Shown here piece by piece: positions 34,947-42,525 of a stretch of 64,000 nt of DNA. The DNA comes from CANGYM01 sp044372405 (GTDB lineage: Bacteria; Pseudomonadota; Alphaproteobacteria; JAJTHO01; CANGYM01): positions 1-64,000 of the forward strand of contig JBILRW010000001.1 in the NCBI GenBank assembly GCA_044372405.1, read 5' to 3'. Made by a program: the position numbers and the translations under genes. The notes below the pieces were generated by a model. That model worked only from the letters and a program-made list of their open reading frames with translations. It had not been told where the DNA came from and did no database searches. Position 1 is the first letter of the stretch, and each line of letters starts with the position of its first letter.

Positions 34947-35015
34947 CACTTTCAAAGCACTTTCAAAGCATGTCACTTTCAAAGCATTGACATTTTTATC
35001 AATTTATGGCATAAA
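34947..35015 (+). promoter_or_regulatory. higBA-type TA promoter with three direct repeats
   Basis: CACTTTCAAAGCA occurs three times (34947-34959, 34958-34970, 34974-34986), the last copy abutting the -35 box TTGACA (34987-34992). CATAAA (35010-35015) is the -10 after a 17-base spacer. Iterated sites at a TA promoter suggest autoregulation by the antitoxin/toxin complex, though direct repeats are unusual for it. Confidence 0.6.
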
Positions 35016-35039
35016 GAGTGCTATTGACGGACAACCTTA

Positions 35040-35384
35040 ATGAAAACCATACGCCCTATTTCTTGGGTATCGGCGGCTCGAAAATCTTTTTGTGATTTTC
35101 CTTTGGGGGCGCAAGAGATCATTCTCTCTTCTCTCACCATGGCTGCTGAGGGAGGCATGCCCCCTTTGGCCAAGCCTTTTAAAGGTATGGGTTCTGGGGT
35201 TTTTGAAATTGCTCTTCCTTATCAAGGGGATGCGTACCGATGTGTTTATGCGGTCAAGCTGGCGGATGCGGTTTGGGTGGTTCATGCCTTCCAAAAAAAG
35301 TCTAAAACAGGCATCAAAACGCCGCAACAAGAGGTTGATCTGATACGAAAACGACTGAAATTGTTAAAAGAGGCACTATCATGA
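35040..35384 (+). CDS. RelE/HigB-like toxin (phage-derived Gp49-like family)
   Basis: A 114-residue protein matching the Gp49-like/COG4679 toxins: PISWVSAARKSFCDFPLGAQ, then PPLAKPFKGMGSGVFEIALP, AYRCVYAVKLADAVWVVHAF, then QKKSKTGIKTPQQEVDLIRK. Such toxins are ribosome-dependent mRNA interferases of the RelE fold. The toxin gene comes first, as in higBA modules, and overlaps the antitoxin by 4 bases (ATGA). Appears intact. Confidence 0.88.
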   Translation: MKTIRPISWVSAARKSFCDFPLGAQEIILSSLTMAAEGGMPPLAKPFKGMGSGVFEIALPYQGDAYRCVYAVKLADAVWVVHAFQKKSKTGIKTPQQEVDLIRKRLKLLKEALS

Positions 35385-35689
35385 CCCCAGAAGAACCTTT
35401 GGACCTCATCCACGGCAGCGGCAATGTGTTTCAGGATTTTGGCTATTCCGATGCGGATATTCGCCAGGCCAAGGCCTTGCTGGCGGCAAAAATTCTGATC
35501 CGTATGGAACAGCAAGGGCTGTCTCTGCATCAGGCAGAATCCTTAACAGGGGTTCCCCGACTGGAATTTTCCCGTATCGTCAAAGCCGATCTTTCCCGCT
35601 TGACCCTGGACCGATTGCTGTATATCTGCAACCGCTTGGGTACCCAGGTGGGATTTAGTTTGAGGGAAGAGGGTCACGCGGCCCACTGA
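35381..35689 (+). CDS. XRE-family antitoxin (HigA-like)
   Basis: A 102-residue DNA-binding antitoxin. The N-terminal region (GSGNVFQDFGYSDADIRQAK) matches the COG5606 family; the helix-turn-helix is at about residues 45-75 (GLSLHQAESLTGVPRLEFSR). It should neutralise the upstream toxin and repress the shared promoter. Confidence 0.88.
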   Translation: MTPEEPLDLIHGSGNVFQDFGYSDADIRQAKALLAAKILIRMEQQGLSLHQAESLTGVPRLEFSRIVKADLSRLTLDRLLYICNRLGTQVGFSLREEGHAAH

Positions 35690-35746
35690 TTTCAATCCGT
35701 ATGATAAAAAGGGGGAGAAGGGGTAAAAATCCAAAAAAAATCAAAT

Positions 35747-35786
35747 GGCCTTCCTACTATGCTCCCCAAGGGGTAGTAAGAAGGCC
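35747..35786 (-). terminator. probable intrinsic terminator (minus strand)
   Basis: The arms GGCCTTCCTACTA and TAGTAAGAAGGCC form a 13-position stem with one mismatch. On the minus strand the stem is followed within 6 bases by a run of eight Ts. It lies 13 bases after the end of the minus-strand ORF at 35800, and also faces the end of higA. Confidence 0.5.
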
Positions 35787-35799
35787 GAAAAATGACGGT

Positions 35800-36126
35800 C
35801 TACAGCGATGCAGAATACGCTGGATAGTGTGGACCGAAACTACCGCAAACCTCCGAGATCTCGGAGGTTAGGTATGAAATGGAAAAGGCAATAATCTCTG
35901 CCTTCGAAGAGAAGTTCTTCGAAGAGAAGTTCTTCGAAGGGTGGGTAGTCAAAAACTCTACAAATCCACGGACATCCTGGTCCGTGAAAGTGATTTGTGT
36001 GCTTCTGCCTCCTCCTATCCGTTTCCAAAGAACGCCTTGGGGGAGCTGTTCCCAATCCTCCAATCCCAAGGCGTCTTTAGTGCCGAAAAAAGATTTTCTC
36101 GTATTAACGAAAAATTTGATAATCAT
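35800..36126 (-). CDS. hypothetical protein in AT-rich spacer
   Basis: A 108-codon frame from ATG 36124-36126, which has GAGG 8 bases upstream (a GTG at 36201 would add 25 hydrophobic residues). The product is soluble with no recognised family (LGLEDWEQLPQGVLWKRIGG, then FTDQDVRGFVEFL). It contains a tandem KNFSS repeat. A terminator-like hairpin follows. Plus-strand frames overlap it (35879-36214 and 35941-36159), so the coding strand is not certain. Confidence 0.4.
   Translation of the reverse strand: MIIKFFVNTRKSFFGTKDALGLEDWEQLPQGVLWKRIGGGRSTQITFTDQDVRGFVEFLTTHPSKNFSSKNFSSKAEIIAFSISYLTSEISEVCGSFGPHYPAYSASL
35848..35869. repeat. perfect 22-bp palindrome
   Basis: AACCTCCGAGA followed by its exact reverse complement. 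It lies near the 3' end of the minus-strand ORF at 35800 and is one of several dyads in the spacer between higA and sucA: arms AGGCTA/TAGCCT at 36203-36223, and the CTTCGAAGAG region at 35907-35938. The meaning is unknown; it could be a binding site. Confidence 0.4.
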
Positions 36127-36335
36127 GATAGTAACCTCAAAAACGACAACGAACGTTAACAAGGTGGTCAAGTGCAATAAAATCAAGGGGATAATATGCA
36201 CTAGGCTAGTATGAATTTAGCCTAATATATATATATGTCAAGAATTTTATGCGTATTTTCGTGCCGTTTTTTATCTTTTGTTTAAGGGGAAAACTGCTAT
36301 AGTTTTTGTCCCTTTCGTCAAAAAATAATGTGATT

Positions 36336-39239
36336 ATGACGCAGCCTTCTTCCCTTGCCTTTTTGTCCAATGCCAATCCGGCGTTTTTGCAGTCGCTGTA
36401 TGAAAATTATGCGAAAAATCCGGATTCTGTGGATGCGTCGTGGCGCGCGCTGTTTGATGATTTGCGGGATGAAGTCGCCGCCAACAACAATCTCTCACCA
36501 TCCTGGGGTAGCAAACTGACCCTGAAAGATGACGATCTGGACGTCCCCGGCCCCGTCACTGCGAAAAAAGACAATAAAGACAAAGGCGCCCCCGCAGATA
36601 AAAATGCCCCCATCTTGCCCGCCGATGCCGTGGCGCGTGCGGACGCTGAGGCCATGGTGCACGATTCCATCCGCGCCCTGATGTTGATTCGGGCCTACCG
36701 GGCGTGCGGGCACTTTTTGGCCAAGCTGGATCCCCTGGGGCTGACCGAAACCGCCAACCATCCTGAGCTGGACTATCGGACCTATGGCTTTTCTGAGGCC
36801 GACTTGGACCGCACTATCTATATAGACAATGTGCTGGGTCTGACCAAACCCACCCTGCGCCAGATTTTATCGGTGTTGCAGCAAAGTTACAGCGGCACCA
36901 TTGGCTTTGAATTTATGCACGTTCAGGATCCAGCGGCGAAATCGTGGTTGCAGGAACGGATTGAGGGCACGCGTCCCCAAAATCTGTTTTCGGCTGAGGA
37001 GAAAAAAGAGATTTTGCGCGACCTGACCCGCGCCGAAGGCTTTGAGAAATACCTGCACTTAAAATACACGGGCACGAAACGTTTCGGCCTGGACGGGGGC
37101 GAAAGTGTCATTGCGGCGCTGGAGGCGTGTCTTAAAGCCTCGGCCAAACTGGGCACAAAAGAGGTTGTGTTGGGTATGGCACACCGCGGCCGTCTGAACG
37201 TGCTGGCCAACATCATGGATAAACCCATGGTGAAGATTTTTTCGGAATTTCAGGGCAATGCTGCCCATCCCGATGATGTTCAGGGTTCGGGGGATGTGAA
37301 ATATCACCTGGGAACCTCCGTGGATCGCCAAATTGCGGGGCAGACGGTCCATTTATCCCTGACCGCCAACCCGTCCCACCTGGAGGCCGTGAATCCCGTG
37401 GTGGTCGGCAAAGTCCGGGCCAAGCAAGCCCTGCGTGGTGATAAAGAGCGCAAGCAAGTCCTGGCCATTTTGCTGCACGGCGATGCGGCGTTTGCGGGTC
37501 AGGGATTGGTGCCCGAAACCATTGGATTGTCCGAGCTCAAAGGCTATCGCACCGGCGGGACCATGCATTTTATTGTGAACAATCAGATTGGGTTTACGAC
37601 CTCGCCCAGCTATGCGCGCTCGACCCCCTATTCCACCGATGTGGCGCAAATGGTGAAAAGCCCCATTTTCCACGTCAACGGCGATGACCCAGAGGCCGTG
37701 GTGTGGGTGTCCCAGCTGGCCGAAGAATTCCGCCAGACTTTCGCCAAAGATGTCGTGGTGGATGTCCTGTGTTACCGGCGTTTTGGGCACAACGAAAGCG
37801 ACGAGCCCGCCTTTACCCAGCCCAAAATGTACAACAAAATTGCCAAACAGCCCTCAACGCGCACCCTGTACGCGGAACAACTCATCGCGCAGGGCGTTTT
37901 GAATCAGGCCGAAGCTGATGGCATGACAGCCGCCTATAACGCCCAGATGGACGCGGCCTTTGATCAAAGCAAAACCTTTAAAACCAGCAAAGCCGATTGG
38001 CTGGAAGGCGCCTGGTCCGGCATGGATACCGCCAAAGACGAAGAAGACCGCAAGGGCAACACCGATGTATCGTTGGATGTTTTAAAGCAGGTAGGCAAAG
38101 CCCTGGCTTCTGTCCCTGCCACCTTTGACCTAAACCCCAAAATCAAACGCCAGCTGCAGGCCAAAGCCGCCATGTTTGAGAGCGGCGAGGGCTTTGACTG
38201 GGCGACCGCCGAGGCTCTGGCGTTTGGCACGCTGTTGCTGGAGGGATACAACGTCCGTTTGTCCGGGCAAGATTGTGGGCGCGGCACGTTTTCCCAGCGT
38301 CATGCCGTGTTGCATGATCAAACCAATGAAGACCGCTATCTGCCCCTGAATGGTATCCGAGAGGGCCAGGTCCAGGCGGAAATTATTGACAGCCCGCTGG
38401 CGGAGGCCTCTGTTCTGGGCTTTGACTACGGCTACTCCCTGGCGGACCCCAAAACGCTGGTCCTTTGGGAGGCGCAATTTGGCGATTTCGTCAACGGTGC
38501 CCAGGTGATTATTGATCAGTTTATTTCGTCTGCCGAATCCAAATGGCTGCGGATGTGCGGCCTGGTCATGCTGCTGCCCCATGGGTTTGAGGGGCAAGGG
38601 CCCGAGCATTCTTCGGCCCGGCTGGAGCGTTTTCTTCAGGCCTGCGCCGAGGACAACATGCAGGTGGCCAATTGCAGCACGCCTGCCAACTATTTCCATA
38701 TCCTGCGCCGTCAGATGCGCCGGAATTTCCGGAAGCCGTTGATTATCATGACACCCAAGTCGCTGCTGCGGCATAAATTGTGTGTCTCCAGCTTGGCGGA
38801 CATGGGGCCAAACACGTCCTTTCACCGCGTGTTGCCGGAAACAGATAAGGGGTTGGTCCCCGATGCGAAAATCCGCCGTGTGGTCCTGTGCAGTGGCAAG
38901 GTGTATTATGATTTGTATGAGGCCCGCGCCGCCCAAAAAATCAATGATGTGGCCATTGTGCGTGTGGAGCAGTTTTATCCCTTCCCCCACAACAGTCTGA
39001 AAACGACCCTAACCCGTTATCCAAACGCTGAGGTTATTTGGTGCCAGGAAGAGCCCGAAAACATGGGCGCCTGGACGTTCCTGGATCGCCGGATTGAGGG
39101 GGTTTTGACGGACCTCAATCACAAAACAAAACGCCCCCGCTATGTGGGTCGCCCGGCGGCGGCGTCCCCGGCGGTGGGCACCATTACCCAACACAATCAA
39201 CAGCAACAGGCGCTGGTGGCGGAGGCTTTGGGGAAGTGA
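36336..39239 (+). CDS. sucA: 2-oxoglutarate dehydrogenase E1 component
   Basis: A 967-residue thiamine-diphosphate enzyme that decarboxylates 2-oxoglutarate in the TCA cycle. The start ATG 36336 (MTQPSSLAFLSNANPAFLQS) fits the family; the 36306 frame start does not. Visible are YENYAKNPDSVDASWRALF, GMAHRGRLNVLANIM, HLSLTANPSHLEAVNPVV, the TPP-binding GDAAFAGQGLVPETIG through NNQIGFTT, and LLPHGFEGQGPEHSSARLER. Probable -10 TATAGT at 36298. sucB is not next: it is at 56916 on the other strand. The stop overlaps a foreign-looking gene (GTGA). Confidence 0.97.
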   Translation: MTQPSSLAFLSNANPAFLQSLYENYAKNPDSVDASWRALFDDLRDEVAANNNLSPSWGSKLTLKDDDLDVPGPVTAKKDNKDKGAPADKNAPILPADAVARADAEAMVHDSIRALMLIRAYRACGHFLAKLDPLGLTETANHPELDYRTYGFSEADLDRTIYIDNVLGLTKPTLRQILSVLQQSYSGTIGFEFMHVQDPAAKSWLQERIEGTRPQNLFSAEEKKEILRDLTRAEGFEKYLHLKYTGTKRFGLDGGESVIAALEACLKASAKLGTKEVVLGMAHRGRLNVLANIMDKPMVKIFSEFQGNAAHPDDVQGSGDVKYHLGTSVDRQIAGQTVHLSLTANPSHLEAVNPVVVGKVRAKQALRGDKERKQVLAILLHGDAAFAGQGLVPETIGLSELKGYRTGGTMHFIVNNQIGFTTSPSYARSTPYSTDVAQMVKSPIFHVNGDDPEAVVWVSQLAEEFRQTFAKDVVVDVLCYRRFGHNESDEPAFTQPKMYNKIAKQPSTRTLYAEQLIAQGVLNQAEADGMTAAYNAQMDAAFDQSKTFKTSKADWLEGAWSGMDTAKDEEDRKGNTDVSLDVLKQVGKALASVPATFDLNPKIKRQLQAKAAMFESGEGFDWATAEALAFGTLLLEGYNVRLSGQDCGRGTFSQRHAVLHDQTNEDRYLPLNGIREGQVQAEIIDSPLAEASVLGFDYGYSLADPKTLVLWEAQFGDFVNGAQVIIDQFISSAESKWLRMCGLVMLLPHGFEGQGPEHSSARLERFLQACAEDNMQVANCSTPANYFHILRRQMRRNFRKPLIIMTPKSLLRHKLCVSSLADMGPNTSFHRVLPETDKGLVPDAKIRRVVLCSGKVYYDLYEARAAQKINDVAIVRVEQFYPFPHNSLKTTLTRYPNAEVIWCQEEPENMGAWTFLDRRIEGVLTDLNHKTKRPRYVGRPAAASPAVGTITQHNQQQQALVAEALGK

Positions 39240-39880
39240 TAACTGTATTTTTATACATTGTTGTCATTTTTTTTGGAATATGGTCATTTTTGCTTTACAG
39301 AAAAGCACCTCTCACTAAAGAGCTGAGACGACGAAAAATCATCATCGCTCTGTTTTTGATAGGTGTATTTTTGGTTTCTACGTTTATATACTTTGTAAGT
39401 ATTGACCCTGTTCCTAAGAGAACCGAAGAGCAGGAAAAAAAACTTCAGGAAGAATGGAAGCAATATCTTCAAAAAGTTGAAACAATACGCCGTCAAAAAG
39501 AGGCCGCCGTTGAAAAAGACGGTATCGAAAAGAACTTTCTTGCTGCCGTAGACCTCAAAGAAAAACCTTGGATCAGTGTTTTTGTTTGGGAAGATGTGGC
39601 TGTTTTATATCCCAAAACTGTTTTTGATAAGAACTGTGTGTTTCAAGTTTTTTATAACAAAAATGAATTTGTATGGGACTCCAGCGGTGTTTACACGTCA
39701 AACGAACATCCTGAGAAAAAGATAGAATGGGGAAAATTTGTTGAAATCGAAACCTATCCCTCTAAAGCCTTCGATCTTCTTAAAAAGGACATCCATCATC
39801 TAAATCTACGTGTAAAAGGCTTGCCCCTCTGTGTTGAGGAAATAGATTACATTAAAATAGAAACTCGTTCATCAAAATGA
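39236..39880 (+). CDS. hypothetical two-TM protein with coiled coil, coupled to sucA
   Basis: A 214-residue protein of no recognised family. TM segments are at about residues 3-20 and 35-57; a charged coiled coil at about 62-97 (TEEQEKKLQEEWKQYLQKVE) leads to a soluble domain at about 100-214 with KPWISVFVWEDVAVLYPKTV. Start GTG overlaps the sucA stop, and its own stop overlaps the next ATG. It is much AT-richer than sucA, so it was probably acquired. The soluble domain should face the periplasm or cytoplasm depending on loop charge; the basic loop between the TMs suggests cytoplasmic loop and periplasmic ends. Confidence 0.7.
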   Translation: MITVFLYIVVIFFGIWSFLLYRKAPLTKELRRRKIIIALFLIGVFLVSTFIYFVSIDPVPKRTEEQEKKLQEEWKQYLQKVETIRRQKEAAVEKDGIEKNFLAAVDLKEKPWISVFVWEDVAVLYPKTVFDKNCVFQVFYNKNEFVWDSSGVYTSNEHPEKKIEWGKFVEIETYPSKAFDLLKKDIHHLNLRVKGLPLCVEEIDYIKIETRSSK

Positions 39881-40287
39881 AAGCCCATCTTCCCCTTCGT
39901 TGGCAGCAGCAGTTATCGTCCTTTGAGCAGGCTTACCAAGCCTTTTTGCGTCGCTTTCAGGGTTATGGGGAAATGCCAAACGATGAGGCGCAACAAATGG
40001 CCCTGGTTCAGGCCTTTGAGGTTGTGTTTGAAACCGCGTGGAAAACCCTGAAATCCCGATTGGAACATGAGGGCTTCACCGATGTGGCCACCCCGCGCCG
40101 GGCCCTGCGCCAGGCGTTTCAACTGGGGTGGATCACGGGAGGAGCAATCTGGCTGCGCGCCCTGGAATACCGGAATCTTTCGGTTCATACCTATCATCAG
40201 GATGTTCTGGATCAACTGACCGCCTTCATCAGCCAGGAATTTTCCCCTGTTTTGCAGGGTTTTCATGACCATTTTCCGCGCTCATGA
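39877..40287 (+). CDS. HEPN-domain protein of the HI0074/HepT-like type
   Basis: A 136-residue helical protein matching the nucleotidyltransferase-substrate-binding (HI0074) family: FEVVFETAWKTLKSRLEHEG, PRRALRQAFQLGWI, and ALEYRNLSVHTYHQDV. RNLSVHTY contains the RX4HXY motif, the RNase/AMPylation signature of HEPN toxins paired with MNT antitoxins. No MNT nucleotidyltransferase gene is adjacent; the next gene, joined by ATGA, is a Phd/YefM-like antitoxin. It may be an orphan toxin or a recombined module. Confidence 0.8.
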   Translation: MKAHLPLRWQQQLSSFEQAYQAFLRRFQGYGEMPNDEAQQMALVQAFEVVFETAWKTLKSRLEHEGFTDVATPRRALRQAFQLGWITGGAIWLRALEYRNLSVHTYHQDVLDQLTAFISQEFSPVLQGFHDHFPRS

Positions 40288-40535
40288 TAAATCAGCCTTA
40301 CCCTTATGGCCTGTCCTCCGATGCACGAAAACAATGGTTTGCCCTGCTTGAGCAGGTTCAGGACGAGCCTTGCTTGATTAAGGGTAAAAGCCCTCACCAC
40401 GCCGTCCTGGTTTCCCAAGACGATTGGGAATCCATCCAAGAAACCCTTTACCTGCTCTCCATTCCCGGTATGAGGGATTCTTTGATTCAGGGCCGGGAGA
40501 TACCGCTTTCTTTGTGTGTAGAGCTGAAACCATGA
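40284..40535 (+). CDS. Phd/YefM-family antitoxin
   Basis: An 83-residue antitoxin. SSDARKQWFALLEQVQDEPC, then HHAVLVSQDDWESIQETLYL and LSIPGMRDSL, follow the Phd/YefM pattern (DNA-binding N-terminus, SxxDWESIxETLYLL helix). It is joined by 4-base overlaps to the HEPN gene upstream and to a truncated toxin downstream. It may still repress its operon or act on the HEPN protein. Confidence 0.85.
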   Translation: MINQPYPYGLSSDARKQWFALLEQVQDEPCLIKGKSPHHAVLVSQDDWESIQETLYLLSIPGMRDSLIQGREIPLSLCVELKP

Positions 40536-40597
40536 CGTGGCGGATTGTTTTGACCAAAGATGCCGAAAAAATCCAAAAGTCCCGTGTTTATTTATGA
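40532..40597 (+). pseudogene. truncated YoeB/RelE-family toxin
   Basis: ATG at 40532 overlaps the antitoxin stop, and the frame reads MTWRIVLTKDAEKIQKSRVY before a stop at 40595-40597. The first 13 residues match Txe/YoeB and RelE/ParE N-termini (xWRIxxTKDAEKD); everything after is lost and replaced by AT-rich DNA. All catalytic residues are missing, so the cognate toxin is dead. Confidence 0.75.
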
Positions 40598-40627
40598 TTA
40601 TTTTTCCATCCAACTTATGGCGAAACT

Positions 40628-41038
40628 CTATTCGTGTTCTTGTTCCCGTGAGGTGGCGTAAATCCCTACACATATTTCAATGCCGAACTGTCCCGCACGT
40701 TCAACAAGCTTTGAAGGCAAGCACAGAAAAAACGCGACCGTATCCTCGTACCACCAGCCACCGAACCGCAACTCTATTTCTTGAACACCGGGAAAACACC
40801 GTAATCGACGAAGTTCCTCCTCTTGTTCTTCCAAAAAAATGATTGCCCTTTCGATTTGAACTGTAATCGTGTCTTCATCGTCGGATATATCCAAGTGCAA
40901 ACCCTGGATTGGCTTTTCTTGTCCAGGACAGTTTTTGTTGTAAAAAGTCGATGCATATTTACGCCATACAAAAGATGTTTTCAAAAAAGATTCAACGTCA
41001 AAACTTTCTCCGGAAACAGATAAAAAACAACCAGCCAT
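40628..41038 (-). CDS. hypothetical protein, weakly DUF4279-like
   Basis: A 136-residue protein from the ATG at 41036-41038 (MAGCFLSVSGESFDVESFL); an earlier frame start adds sequence without a ribosome-binding site. It has an acidic centre (DISDDEDTITVQIERAIIFL) and a C-terminus LVERAGQFGIEICVGIYATS that recalls DUF4279 and similar immunity-like proteins, which I cannot confirm. AT-rich. Its arrival may have truncated the neighbouring toxin. Confidence 0.5.
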   Translation of the reverse strand: MAGCFLSVSGESFDVESFLKTSFVWRKYASTFYNKNCPGQEKPIQGLHLDISDDEDTITVQIERAIIFLEEQEEELRRLRCFPGVQEIELRFGGWWYEDTVAFFLCLPSKLVERAGQFGIEICVGIYATSREQEHE

Positions 41039-41122
41039 AATTTTAATTCCATAGTTTTTTATTATATGACTTACGCAAATGAACCACAAGTTATTAAAAA
41101 AATGGATAAACCATTTATGCCC

Positions 41123-41995
41123 TCACACCGGATCCTGATGCACCATAACATCGGCGTGGGGATACAGGGTTTCCAGTTTGTTTTCCAGGCTATCTGCAAT
41201 GGCGTGGGCCTGAAACAGGGTTTGGTGACCGTTCAGGTCCAGGTGAACCTGAATAAAAATTTTACTGCCAGAGGCCCGGGTTTGCAGGCGGTGATACCCC
41301 TGAACCCCCGGGTGGTTTTGGATGATGTGAATGATTTCAGCCTCTTCATGGGGGGGCAGGGCGTGGTCCATCAGGCGGTGATAGGCGGGTTTGACGACGT
41401 GCGTGATGACGTGCCATAACACATACAGCGCAATCCCAATCCCCAGCAGCCCATCAACGGCCACCCATCCCGTAACGGATGCGACGAGAATAGCGGCAAT
41501 CACCCCGGCATTAGTCAAAACATCACTAAGATAATGCGCATGATCCGCCCGCAAAATGACAGACCGCGTGCGTTTCATCATGATTTTCTGATAAAGGATC
41601 AGGCTGAGGGTCATAACAATGGACACCCCCATAACAGCCAGCGCCCACCCATCGTTTTGTAGTGGCGTGGGGCGAATCAGCTGTTCCATCCCCTGAAAAA
41701 GAACAAAAACCGCAATCCCACTGATGAAGGCCCCTTGCAACAGGCCCATAATGTCCTCAATACTATGGTGTCCAAAACGATGGTCGTCGTCGGCGGGCTT
41801 GGCCGCATACCCCGCCGCCAGGGCATTGCCCAGGGACATCAGCGCATCCATCAACGAATCCAGCATGGACGCAAACACACTGACGGACCCCGACACGCTC
41901 CAGGCGGTAATTTTCAGGGCGACCAAGCTTAACGCCATGGCCATGGCCACCAAACTGGTACGCCGGGCGATATGGCTGTGTTCACAAGACTTCAT
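41123..41995 (-). CDS. cation diffusion facilitator (FieF/CzcD-like metal exporter)
   Basis: A 290-residue inner-membrane metal/proton antiporter. Six TM helices fill about residues 15-210, with DSLMDALMSLGNALA in TM2 (metal site) and DDDHRFGHHSIEDIMGLLQG before TM3. The TM5 metal site is ADHAHYLSDVLTNAGV (HxxxD). The cytoplasmic domain (about 215-290) has HDLxLR-like RLQTRASGSKIFIQVHLDLN. Substrate is likely Fe2+ or Zn2+. Its start overlaps the end of the pilin-like gene (ATGA). Confidence 0.92.
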   Translation of the reverse strand: MKSCEHSHIARRTSLVAMAMALSLVALKITAWSVSGSVSVFASMLDSLMDALMSLGNALAAGYAAKPADDDHRFGHHSIEDIMGLLQGAFISGIAVFVLFQGMEQLIRPTPLQNDGWALAVMGVSIVMTLSLILYQKIMMKRTRSVILRADHAHYLSDVLTNAGVIAAILVASVTGWVAVDGLLGIGIALYVLWHVITHVVKPAYHRLMDHALPPHEEAEIIHIIQNHPGVQGYHRLQTRASGSKIFIQVHLDLNGHQTLFQAHAIADSLENKLETLYPHADVMVHQDPV

Positions 41996-42525
41996 AAAAT
42001 CTCATAATACAAATGCGTGGCAAAAATCGTTTTTACGCACCCGCGATGCGCAAGGGCAGGGTCTTTGACAGGGGGCAGGGATGCCTTGCGTCGCAAAAGG
42101 TTCTGTTTCGACCACAGGCTGTCGGGAATAGTATTTTTGACGTTCAGCGCGTGGTTGAGGCTTTGGCAAACATCAGCCGGCAAGCCATCCAGAAAAAAAA
42201 CAATCCGTCCGTCGGCCCATCCCATTTGCCAGGCCAGGGGTGGAATCTTCGGAAAAACGGGGGGCACCAGAGGCCACAGATCCTTATAAATTTGGGACAG
42301 GCTGGTGGGTTTCTGGCCCTCCCACGACAAATCTTCCCGGGTAATGCCCAGAACTGCAGTGCGGGAGGCCATTTTGGTTAAGGCACTGGATTGCTGGATA
42401 ATGACACTTTCCCCAGACGGCGCGGGCAGTGCCTTGGGTTTTTGCAACCACCAGGCCACCAGGCCCAGCCCCACAATCCCCGTCAGAACAATCGCCACGA
42501 TAATAAGTTTGGAGAGCCTACGCAT
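41992..42525 (-). CDS. hypothetical single-TM periplasmic protein
   Basis: A 177-residue protein with an N-terminal TM segment (about 7-26) and a soluble remainder. MRRLSKLIIVAIVLTGIVGL could be a pilin-like leader, and VCQSLNHALN near 118-127 recalls the conserved Cys region of some type IV pilin-like proteins, but no GFTLIE-type cleavage motif is present. Family unknown. It overlaps metF by 8 bases and the CDF gene by 4. Confidence 0.6.
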   Translation of the reverse strand: MRRLSKLIIVAIVLTGIVGLGLVAWWLQKPKALPAPSGESVIIQQSSALTKMASRTAVLGITREDLSWEGQKPTSLSQIYKDLWPLVPPVFPKIPPLAWQMGWADGRIVFFLDGLPADVCQSLNHALNVKNTIPDSLWSKQNLLRRKASLPPVKDPALAHRGCVKTIFATHLYYEIL

